Origin: Corinectria fuckeliana | Lineage: Eukaryota; Ascomycota; Sordariomycetes; Hypocreales; Nectriaceae | Assembly: GCA_019137255.1 (NCBI GenBank) | Contig: WPDH01000101.1 | Span: forward strand, 248,001 to 312,000 | Reading direction: 5' to 3' | DNA length: 64,000 nt | In this document: positions 1-12,000 of the stretch, in pieces | How positions within the stretch are numbered: position 1 is the first letter of the stretch | Layout of the letters: each line of letters starts with the position of its first letter | Position numbers and translations under genes: made by a program | The notes under the pieces: model-generated | What the model saw: only the letters and a program-made list of their open reading frames with translations | What the model was told of the DNA's origin: nothing | The model's database searches: none

Positions 1-3000
1 TGGGCTCAAGACACTGGTTCTTGGAGGCGAGGCCATGTCCTCTGCTCACGTCTCTTCCTGGGCGTCGTCTATTCAGTTGATGAACGCGTACGGGCCTAGT
101 GAAACTGCCGTCATTGCTGCCGTCAACACCGCCGTCACCTTTGCATCTGGCCCTTCGAATATTGGCCGGGCAGTAGGAGGTCTTTGCTGGGTCACCGATG
201 CGACCAACCATGACAGACTGGCGCCCATCGGCGCCGTCGGTGAGCTCGTAGTAGAGGGCCCAATCCTTGCGCAGGGCTACCTGAAGAATCCCCAGAAGAC
301 TGCGGAATCCTTCATCACCAACCCGAAGTGGTGCAGCCAGTTCTCCAACGCAGCTGCAAGCAATCAGCGCAGAATGTACAAGACTGGAGATCTGGTCAAA
401 CTCGCCGAGGATGGAACAATCGTCTTCCAAGGCCGCAAAGATAACCAAGTCAAGGTCAACGGCCAGAGACTTGAGTTGTCCGAGGTTGAGCACCATCTCG
501 GCGCAGATCCTGCCGTCCAATATGGTCTGGTAGCCATCCCATCGTCTGGCCCTTACAAGAAGCGCCTTATCGCCGTCTTATCTCTCAAGTCACTTGCCGA
601 AATGAAACGAGAGACTATTGGAGAGATGCAGCTCGTCGGAAATGATGCTTCTTCCTCCCACATGACAGGTATTCGTGAGAGAATGGCAGGGTACCTGGCA
701 GCCTACATGATCCCATCCACGTGGATCGTTGTGAATCACATCCCTCTCCTCCCATCCGGCAAGCTTGACCGTCGGCGTGTCGTGAACTGGGTGGAGGAGA
801 TGACTGCTGAGCATCACCAATCAGTTCTCGACGCGCAGGAGAAGGCATCTGCCTTGGATAGAGAAGCATCTGAGGTGGAAGTCAAGCTTAGAGCTGCGTG
901 GGCCAAGGTCCTCAACCTCAAAGTGGACAAGGTCCCATTCAAGCAGCCATTCCTCCGTCTAGGTGGTGATTCCATCTCCGCGATGCAGTTGATGGCTGTT
1001 TGCCGATCTTCGAACATGGCTGTTACGGTTGGTCAAATCATGCAGAGCAAGTCTATCATCGAGCTTGCGTCTCATGCCACTGCCGTCGAGGACGCTGTAT
1101 ATGAGCAGGAGCAGGAGAACAAGCCTTTCGATCTGTCGCCTATTCAGAAGGTGTACTTTGAGTGCATGGGCGCTGACGCTACCCATTTCAACCAGAGCAT
1201 GCTTTTGGGAACCACGCGGACAATCACTCCTGAAGAGCTATCGAGAGCTCTGGAAACCATCATTGAGACGCACAGCATGCTCCGTGCCCGCTTCTCGGAG
1301 GCGAATGGCAGCTGGTCTCAGCGCATAACTAACAACACTTCTGGCTCATACGCCCTCCGAGCACATACGAGTGTTGAGCAAAGTCGTCTCTCCGCCTTGA
1401 TCGAAGAGAGCCAGAAGAGCCTCAACATTGTCAAAGGACCTCTCTGTGCCGCAGATATCTTCGAGATGCAGGAAAACGGCAACCAGGTCGTTGCTTTCGT
1501 CGCGCACCACCTTGTCATTGATGTCGTGTCTTGGAACATTATCCTGCAAGATCTCGAAGGGCTTTTGTCATCAGCAGTTTACAGCCCTGCCAAACCACTC
1601 TCCTTCCAGACCTGGAACTCTATGCAGTATGAGCAAGCTCAGAAAGCGACGTTGGAACAGGTGTTCCACGGCGTTCAGATGCCTCGCCACGATCTCTCGT
1701 ACTGGGGGATGCAAGGTGTACCAAACCTTCACGGCGACTCCATCACCGAGACCTTCGAGATAGCCACCGATGACTCTCTTTTGCTCCTGGGTCCTTGCCA
1801 CGACGCCTTCCAGACCAATGTCGTGGATGTCTTATTAGCCTCGCTGTTGGCGTCTTTCCGCCAAACCTTTTCGGACCGCTCTGCCATTCCTCCCATCTTC
1901 AACGAAGGTCACGGCAGAGAGCCTTGGGATGACAAGCTGGACCTATCGCGCATGGTCGGATGGTTTACCACTCTTTGCCCAGTCTACCTGCCCGAGTCAT
2001 TGCCCGCCGAGGCAGATATTCTTGATATTGTGCGCTGGGTAAAGGACTTTAGGCGAAAGGTTCCCGGCAAGGGCCGTCCTTACTTTGCTCACAGCTTGCT
2101 CTCCCAGGAAGGCCAGACGCACACCCAGGAATGGCCTGTGGAAATCGCCTTCAACTTCCTTGGGCAGACACAACAAGCCGAGTCTGGCGAGTCAGTATTC
2201 AAGTCGCTCGGTAAGAGCATGTTGGACTCGGTGAATTCGGAAACCGACATTGGAGCTGATGTCCCCCGCCTCGCACTTGTCGAAATCTCAGCCTCGTTCA
2301 CTGGCAGCAACCTGAGCTTCAGCTTCTCTTTCAATCGTCACATGGACCGTCAACATTCCATTCGAAACTGGATCGAGGCTTGCAGCACGTCTATTTGCCA
2401 GGCTGTCCAAAGACTCTCTCAAGCCAGGCCTGAGCCATCGACTGCTGACATTTCTTTGCTTCCATTGGCTTTCAAGGGCGAGTCCCAGATTAAAGAGAAG
2501 CTGTCTGAGGTGGGAATCACCTCTCTGGACGAACTTGAAGCAGCATACCCATGCTCTCCAGTCCAGCAGGGTATCCTCTTTTCTCAAATCAAAAACCCCG
2601 AGTACTACGCGTACTCGATCACGTTTGCGGTTAATTGCGCGCAACCGGGCGGTGTTGTGGACATGCAGCGCCTAGCAGACGCATGGCAAGACGTCATACG
2701 ACGCCATTCTAGTCTTCGAACCGTGTTTGTGGACAGTTTGCTACAAGAAGGCACAATGGATCAAGTGGTTCTAAAGAAGCACCTTGCCAACATCGCCATC
2801 CTCGAATGTACCGACGACGAGCTAGCTCAGAAGAGACTCGGTGTTCATTCATCCCTGGGCCTGCCCACTGATCAACCACCACACCATCTGAGCATGTTCA
2901 AGACGCCCGAGGGAAGAGTGCTCTGCGTCCTGGAGATGAGCCACGCCATCGCCGACGGAACCTCGATGCCAATTCTGTTCCGCGACCTCGCTTTGGCGTA

Positions 3001-6000
3001 CGAGGGCACCTTGCCTGCGTCGAGTCTTTCTGTCTACAGAGACTACGTTGCTCACTTGCAGGGAAGCCGAAGCTCCAACACTGCGAACTACTGGAAGAAC
3101 TATCTAGCTGGAGCCGAGCCTTGCAGCTTCCCTACGCTGACAGATGGAGCCGCGGAGCCCAAGGTTCTGCGAGCGCTTGACCAGAAGATATCTCGTGCTG
3201 CTGACCTCCAGGAGTTCTGCACCGAGACGGGCGTCACACTCTCTAACGTCCTTCAGCTGGCCTGGGCCATCGTTCTTCAAGCATACACAGGCCTCGATGA
3301 TGTCTTATTTGGCTACCTCGTCTCTTCGCGGGATATTCCGGTCCACGACATTGACAAGGCAGTTGGCGTCTTCATCAACATGCTCGTGTGCCGAGTTCAT
3401 CTCAATCCCTCTACTAGCCTCGGCGACGTTCTGGAAACTGTCCAGGCAGACCTTGTGGGAGCTATGCAGCACAAGCAGGTCTCGCTTGCTGACGTCCAGC
3501 ACGAGATGGGCACCTCCAACGCTCCTCTCTTCAACACAGCCTACTCCTTCCAGCGAAGATCCGTCTCCAAGTCCATGGCCACGGGTCCCATTTCGTTTGA
3601 CGTCAGTGATGCGCAGGATCCCAGCGAATTCGACATGACCGTCAACGTCGAAGTCTGGGACTCGAATGCGGAGCTGCAGCTATGTTACTGGACAGACAAG
3701 ATATCCGATTCGCAGGCCAAGAACATTGCTTCCACGTTCGACCAAGTTTTGAGCTCAATCGTTGCCCATGACTCGGCGACGCCGATAGGAGAGCTCAACT
3801 TGCTCAGCGAGCACTGCTCGCATCAGTTGGCATCTTGGAACAATGCGGAGCCCGAGTCCTTGGAGCAATGCGTGCATCACGTCTTTGAGCACAACGCCGA
3901 GCAACGACCCGACGAGACACCGGCCGTTCAGGCTTGGGATGCAAGCTTCACTTACCGCGAACTGGATGCCATCGCTTCACAGCTCGCCCAGCACTTGGTA
4001 TCTCTCGGGGTCAGGCCGGAGACGTATGTCCCTCTTTGTTTCGAAAAGTCGGCCTGGACAGTTGTCGCCATGATGGCAGTTCTCAAGGCTGGAGGCGCGT
4101 TTGTGCCACTTGACCCTACTCACCCCCCGGAGCGTATCAACTTCCTCATTCGCAGCGTTGACGCTAAGCTCATTCTCTGCTCATCGTCGCTGACGCAGAA
4201 GTTTGAAAGCCTGGGCATTCACACGTTCTCTGTTGGCCAGGAGACGGTATCGCAACTGCCTACTACGTCGGCCGGCTCGCTTCAAGTCCAAGTTGCTCCC
4301 AACAACCCGGCGTACATCATCTTCACCTCTGGCACCACTGGCCTGCCCAAGGGCACAATCATCGAGCACGGAGCCTTTACTACTGGAGGTACGGCTCATG
4401 CCAAGGCTATTAAGATGACCTCTGCGTCTCGTGTGCTACAGTTCGCGTCGCACACGTTCGATGCCAGCATCATGGAGATTCTGTCTACCTTGTTAGTGGG
4501 AGGTTGCATCTGCATTCCTAGCGACCAGGATCGTATGAACGATTTGGCTGCCGCCATCACCAAGCTAAACGTCAACTGGACCCTGCTCACACCGTCTGTG
4601 GCGAATGTGCTCAAACCAGGCAGCGTCCCTACCCTCAAGGTGCTCGTTACTGGTGGTGAAGCCATGTCGAGGGACCACATCACCAAGTGGGCCAACGACG
4701 CGGCTCTTGTCAATGCCTATGGACCTAGCGAGACGTCTGTTATCGCCGCAACAAGCACCAAAGTCGATGAGAATGGCAACATTCTAAACAGAGAGCCTGC
4801 CACCATCGGGCACGCCGTTGGTAGTCGTTGCTGGATCGTTGACCCGCGTAACCACAACCGCCTCATGCCCATCGGCAGCATTGGTGAGCTTCTAGTTGAA
4901 GGTCCCATTGTTGCGAGAGGCTACCTGGGCAACGAGGCCAAGACGCGAGACGCATTCATTGAGCATCCGTCGTGGCGCACCAGCCTGCAGCTCGCTGGCG
5001 ACCGCATAGACCGCATGTACAAGACTGGTGATCTAGTCGCCTACAACTCGAACGGCTCCTTCGACTACGTGGCGCGCAAGGACACTCAGATCAAGCTCAA
5101 TGGCCAGCGTATTGAGCTCGGCGAGATTGAACACCACGTCAAGGTCAGCTTGCCGGCAGACGTTCAATCAGCCGTCGACTTGGTGGTTCCCCAGAGCAAG
5201 GTCTCTACCAAAGCATTGGCTGTATTCTTTACCAGCGACGAGAACTTCGAGGGCGCGAAGCTTGGACAGATCAACGACCTTCTCTTGCCCATGTCAAGCG
5301 CTTCCGCCAAACTTGGCCAATCGCTCAAGATGGCAGTCGGAGGAGCTTTACCGTCATACATGGTGCCGACCATTTATATCCCAGTGATCAAGATGCCATG
5401 GAATTTGGCCGGCAAGCTGGATCGTCAGAAGCTGAAGATGATTGTCCAGTCTATACCGCCTCAACAGATGGCCGCCTACAAGCTCGCCGGGGCCAGCCAG
5501 AAGCGAGTCCCTACAACGCTCATGCAGCGCAAGCTGCAGAAGGTCTGGGGCAAGGTTTTGAATCTTGGCTCCGATGCAATCAGCAGAGACGACAGCTTCT
5601 TCAGGCTCGGCGGCGATTCCGTCGGCGCCATGAAGCTTGTCGCTGCCGCTAGGATGGAGGACGTCGTGCTCACCGTCATGAACGTCTTTAAGCATCCGAA
5701 GTTGTCGGACATGGCAACATCATGCGGGCTGTCGAACGACGCCAGCGTCACTGTCGTCAAAAGCCTGTCGCTACTAGGAGACGTTGCGTCTCCCTCTCTG
5801 CTGCTTGATGAGCTCGCAGAACGTTGTGGCATCCAGAGGAGCCAAATTCAGGATGTGTACCCGTGCAGCCCCCTTCAAGAGGGTCTTGTGACTTCGTCTA
5901 TGCAGCAGCCAGGTGCTTATATTGCCAAGAATGTCTATGAGCTCCCTGAAGGCATCCATCTTGATCGTTTCAAGCACGCATGGCAAAGGGCTGTTGACCA

Positions 6001-9000
6001 AGTTGACATTTTGAGATCGCGCATCGTCAACGCCCAATCCCTCAAGTCCTATCAAGTTGTCCTCCAGCCTCGGGAAATTGAGTGGGACGACCACAGAAGC
6101 TTGAAGTCTGCCAACGACAATACCAAACCGGTCCCTGAACAGAATGGCGGCGCCCTGGCCCGGTACACAATCGTCAACTCGGCTGATTCTGGCTCCCGTT
6201 ACTTTGTGTGGACCGTCCACCACGCGCTGTACGATGCTTGGAGTATGCCTTCTGTGTTAAAGTTGGTCTCGCATCTCTACTACGGAGACGGTGTCGATTC
6301 TCTTACTCCGGCTGTTCCGTTTGCCAACTTCATCAAGTATCTGGCGGACGTCGATGTACAAGCTTCCGATGAGTTCTGGAAGGCCAGGCTCCAAGGCACT
6401 TCTTCACCGCATTTCCCACCCATCTCCTCTACATCAAGTACTGAATCTTCCGGTGCATCGTTGAAGCACACTATTCAGTACAGTAGAGGTAGTCTCGACA
6501 TGGACATTACTGTCCCTACAGTTGTCCGCGCAGCGTGGGCGCTTGTGATAGGGTCTCAAACCGGCTCTGATGACGTTGTCTTTGGTGAAACTCTGTCTGG
6601 GCGCGATATTGCTCTTGACAATGTTGGCGACATTCTTGGCCCTACTTTGACCACTGTACCGTCAAGGATCCAGATTGACCGGGACGCTACCATTGGCCAC
6701 TTCCTGAAGACTCTGCACGAACAATCAACTGAGTTGATCCCTTATCAGCATGCCGGTCTTCAAAACATCAAACGTCTCGGGGACGCCATGGCAGTTGCCT
6801 GCGACTTTAGGAACCTGTTGGTCATCCAGTCTGCCGAAGAAGCAACAAGTCAACAGGAGTTCTTGCAGCCACTGGAAGACGAATTCGAGCAGCAGAGCTT
6901 CTTCACATACCCACTGGTCGTTGAGTGCGCGATTGAGGCCCACAGCCTGGTCCTGACAATCCACCATGACGAGGCGGTCATGACAAACTGGCAAGTGAAG
7001 CGCATCGTCCATCAATTCGATGCCCTAGTAGAACAGCTCATCAGCATGTCGCGAAAGCCTACCCGCAAGGTCGCCGAACTTCAACTCTGCAGCCAAGAAG
7101 ATGTACGGATCATCAGCGAGTGGAATCACTCTACGTTCAAGCAAGTCGAGGAAAGCATTCCCAGCCTGTTCCAGCAGTCAGCCACGACGCAACCATACGT
7201 CACTGCCATTCGCGCCTGGGACGGTCAACTCAGCTACGATGCCGTCCGACAACACGCCGTCCACCTCGCCAAGCTCCTCGTGCATAAGGGTGTGCGAGCT
7301 GAGACGTTGGTCCCATGTTGCATGGACAAGTCCCTATGGACGTCAGTCTCTATGCTGGCGGTGACGCTCGCCGGTGGTGCCCTCGTTCCCTTGGACCCTG
7401 CGCATCCTCCCGCTCGCCACGCAGAGATCGCCCGCGACTGCAAAGCCCGTCTTGCCCTTTGTTCACCACAATATCAGGACCGCTTCAATGGCGTTGTCGA
7501 ATCCGTCGTTTTGGTCAACAGTGAGTTGTTCACTACCACTCTGCCCCGTGAGGAGATCGCATTGCAAGACCTGCCAAACGTTGCAAGCCGAGATGCCGCA
7601 TTCGTCATTTACACCTCTGGCAGCACCGGAAAGCCGAAGGGTGTTGTGATTGATCATGGCTCGTTCTGCGCGAGCTCCAAGGCTTTCATGCAACGCATGA
7701 AGCTTACCCCGGCCTCGAATGTGTTCCACTTCACATCGTATGCGTTCGATATTGCCATGGGCGAGACGTTTGGCACCCTAACGAGCGGTGCCTGCCTCTG
7801 TGTTCCTAGCGAGGAGATGAGGACGGGCGATTTGCCGGGAGCCATGAACACACTCGGAGTCACTTGGGCCTTCTTGACCCCTTCGGTTGCCAACATCCAG
7901 GATGCCTCTTCGTTCAAAACACTTCAGACACTGGTCTGCGGAGGTGAGGCTCTGACACCTGAGACCATTGGCACTTGGGCAGACAAGGTTGAGCTCATGA
8001 ACGGCTACGGGCCTGCCGAGTGTACCATCTTCGCCGTCGCCAACGCCAATGTGTCTGTTGGCAAGGATCACACAAACATCGGCCGCGCCATGAATGGCGG
8101 CCACACGTGGGTCGTCGACCCCCGAGATCACAACTGCCTCGTCCCCCTTGGCTGTGTAGGCGAATTGCTCATCGGCGGCCCCATTGTGGCTCGTGGTTAT
8201 CTGAACGATGGTGAAAAGACGGCGGAGTCATTCATCAAAAACCCTGCGTGGATGCACCGGTTCGCCAGCGAGAAAGATCAACAACAACAGCCCATGCGCT
8301 TGTACAAGACGGGCGACCTGGTCAAATACCGCCCCGATGGGACCTTGACTTACATGGGTCGCAAGGATCACCAGGTCAAACTTCACGGTCAGCGCATGGA
8401 GCTCGGCGAGATTGAGGCTCATCTCGAGTCTGACCAGCGCATTCGCCATGCTCTCGTCAACCTGCCCAAGTCTGGAATCTGCAGGGGTCGACTGGTGGCC
8501 ATCGTTTCCCTCGACGGCCTCATGTCTGACGAGTCATGCATTGTGTCGTCAAAGCTTGTTCCGGTGTCTGCTTCAGTGATGGAGGCTTCTAGGGAACAGA
8601 TTTCCGCCATCCAGGACCGTCTGTCCGAGAACCTTCCACCTTACATGGTGCCATCAGCCTGGCTCGTGGTTGAAGCTATTCCGCTCTCGCTGTCTGGCAA
8701 GCTCGACAGGGCTAGCGCTCAGGCATGGCTCGCTCATATGGATACGGACACGTACAAGATGGCTGTCGGTTCAGATGGTAGCGAAGACACTGCCGAGCCG
8801 ACAACGTCGGTTGGACAGCAAATCAGACGTATCTGGTCGTCAGTCCTCAACATTGCTGAGCAGGCGACGCCCATCAACCGCTCATTCATCAGCCTCGGCG
8901 GTGACTCGATCACGGCCATTCAGATCATGACTCGCTGCCGCGACCAATCTATCAGATTGTCTATGCAGGAGATCATGAGGGGCAAGTCCATCACTGAACT

Positions 9001-12000
9001 AGCTACGCTCATCGAGACGGAAGACCGCCAGGCGCAAAATGACGTCCCTAAATATGAGGAACAACTCAATCAGGCATTTGCGTTGTCGCCAATCCAGCAG
9101 CTCTTCTTCAACAACAGCTTCAACAAGGACCAAGGAGACCGCTTCAACCAGAGTCAACTGTTGTCGGTCAAGAGCCCCGTCGATGCATCCAAGTTTGAGC
9201 ATGCTGTCCAAGCTCTCGTACAGAGGCATTCCATGCTTCGTTCACGTTTTAACAGATCCCCCGATGGACAATGGACCCAGCAGATTGCGTCAGACATTAA
9301 TACTTCGCACGGCTTCCGATTCCATAAGCTCGCTGCAGGATCTGACATGATTTCATTCATCGCCGCCAGCCAAAATAGTATCGACATTTCCGGACCCGTG
9401 TTCGTCGTTGACCTCTTCGAACAGCCCGATGGGTCCCAAGTAGCGTCCCTCATCGCTCACCATCTGGTCGTTGACATTGTCTCGTGGATCAACATCATTC
9501 AAGACCTTGGGACCTTCCTTACGACTGCCTCGCCAAAGACTTCACAGCCGTTCTCGTTCCAAGCATGGAATGCAGCTCAGACCGAACATGCCAAATCTCT
9601 TGAGAGGCATGGTGAGGGCTTGCTATCTTTCCCTGTGCAACCTGCCGATTTAGATTTCTGGGGCATGTCAAACACCACCAACGCCTATGGAGATGTTACC
9701 CGCAAGTCCTTCGTCGTGTCAGATACCGACATCGTTTCTCTGGTGCTAGGTGACTCTCACACGGCACTCAAGACTGAGCCGCTTGACCTGTTCGTCTCAG
9801 CTTTACTCCAATCATTCGGACATACCTTTGGAGAGCGAGACCTCCCAACCTTGTTCAACGAAGGTCACGGCCGCGAGCCTTGGGACAATACCATCGACCT
9901 ATCCCAGACTGTCGGGTGGTTCACATCACTTTGCCCCGTTCATGTATCTCTAGGCAACCTCGACGATACCATTGACTCTGTTCGCAGGGTCAAAGACGTG
10001 CGCCGCAGCATGTCAAGTAACGGTCGTCCGTACTTTGCTCATCGTTACCTGACAGAGTCGGGGAAGCGAGACCTTGGCAACCATGAACCCATGGAGGTCT
10101 TGCTAAACTACCTCGGCCGCACTCAGCAGACGAGTCAAAGCGATTCGCTGTTTGGATCGGTTGATTTCCCCATGACTGAAGAAGAAATGCAGATCATTTC
10201 CGACGTCGCGCCCGAGACCCATCGTCTAGCTTTGTTTGAGATTTCCATCGCGATTCTCGACGAGGGCGTCAACTTCACCTTCATGTACAACAAGCACATG
10301 CTCCACCAAGACCGCATCGACAAGTGGGTGTCGAACTGCGAGGAAGTACTCATCGGCACCGCAAGAAAGCTGAGCGAGGCCCCCTCTACTCCTACGCTCA
10401 GCGACTTCCCTCTCATGCCCTTCGGCTACACCGAGCTGCAGGAGCTTGTCACCAGGTCTCTTCCTGCTGTTCATGTTCGGTTCGACGAGGTAGAGGACAT
10501 GTATCCCTGCTCGCCTATGCAGACGGGCATACTGCTCAGTCAGCTGCTAGATCCATCGCAGTATCTATTCCACACTGTGCTCGAAGTCACGCCCAGCGGG
10601 TCTACTATTGACGCGCAGAAGCTATCTCAGGCTTGTGCTCAAGTCATTGATCGTCACCCTGCGCTGCGAACCGTCTTTGTCAACAGCGTCTACCGTGGCG
10701 GCACATTCGACCAGGTCGTGTTGAGGCCTCGCGAGACCCGAATCACCTTTATCAAGTGTCGGGAAATCGAGGTCATGGCAAAGTTGAACGCTAGATCCCT
10801 CGAGAAGACCAACAAGGAGCCTGGCCCAATGCTTCCCTACCAAATCACCATCTGCCAAACACCCCAAGGCAAGGTCTTCATCAAGCTTGAAATGAGCCAC
10901 GCTGTTACAGACGGTGCTTCGACATCGTTGATCCTGCGCGATATCACCAATGCATACACCAACAGCCTGCCCTCGACCGAAGCCCCGTCCTACAAGGAGT
11001 ACATCAAGTACCTTTCTAGCCAGTCCATCGATTCAAGCCTCAACTTCTGGACTAGTTATCTCTCCAGGGCACAGTCCACCGACTTCCCAGCAATCAATCC
11101 CGATCCCACGGGTGGCCGCAGCCTGGGCTCTGTCGCGGTGGACTTTGGTCGATTTGCCCATCTGCATTCCCTAGGCTCGGAAAGCGGAGTCACGTTTTCA
11201 AACATGATACTCGCTGCATGGGCTCTACTGCTTCGAAGCTACACCAAGTCCAGCGATGTCTGCTTTGGATACCTCGCCTCGGGACGTGATGCCCGTATTG
11301 ACGGCATTGACGAGATTGTTGGTCCCTTTATCAACATGCTCGTATTCCGCTTCCAGTTCGCGCCCGGCATGCTTCTCAAGAACGTCTTCCTCGACGCCCA
11401 GGAAGACTACCTCGCCAGTCTGCCGCATCAGCACTTTTCTCTAGCTCGCGTCAGCCATGCCCTGGGACGAAAGAAGAGAGGCTTCTTCAACACCGCCGTA
11501 TCCATCCAAAATGCCGGCTCACCGACTGGCTCTGAACCCAAAGCACTCACCTACGAGTCAGTCGAGGCTTTTGATCCAAGCGAGTATGCCGTGACACTAA
11601 ATGTCAACACCACTCGCGGTGATGAAGGCATCGTCTTCCGCTATTGGAATGACGTTCTGTCTGACTCCCAGGCCGAAGATCTCGCTGTTACAATGTCCGA
11701 CTTGCTCAGTGACTTTATTGATCACAGCGAGGAAGCCTTGTCCCATCTGCGCCTCTTCCAAGGCTCGCAGCTACTTACCCATGGGTACACACAGACGGAT
11801 GCGGTTGATTTCTGGACATCTCATCACGATGATGTGGATTGCGAGGCCATGATCAATAGCTCGGCAAGCAGCAAATCCTCGACGGATTTGGATGCCCTAC
11901 TCTTCTCACCGCCCAACAGATCCGGTCCCTTTGCTCGTGGCAGGGATCACCTACACCACGAGCTCATGGCACTGTGGAGAGAGACTCTCGATCTCGGAAG

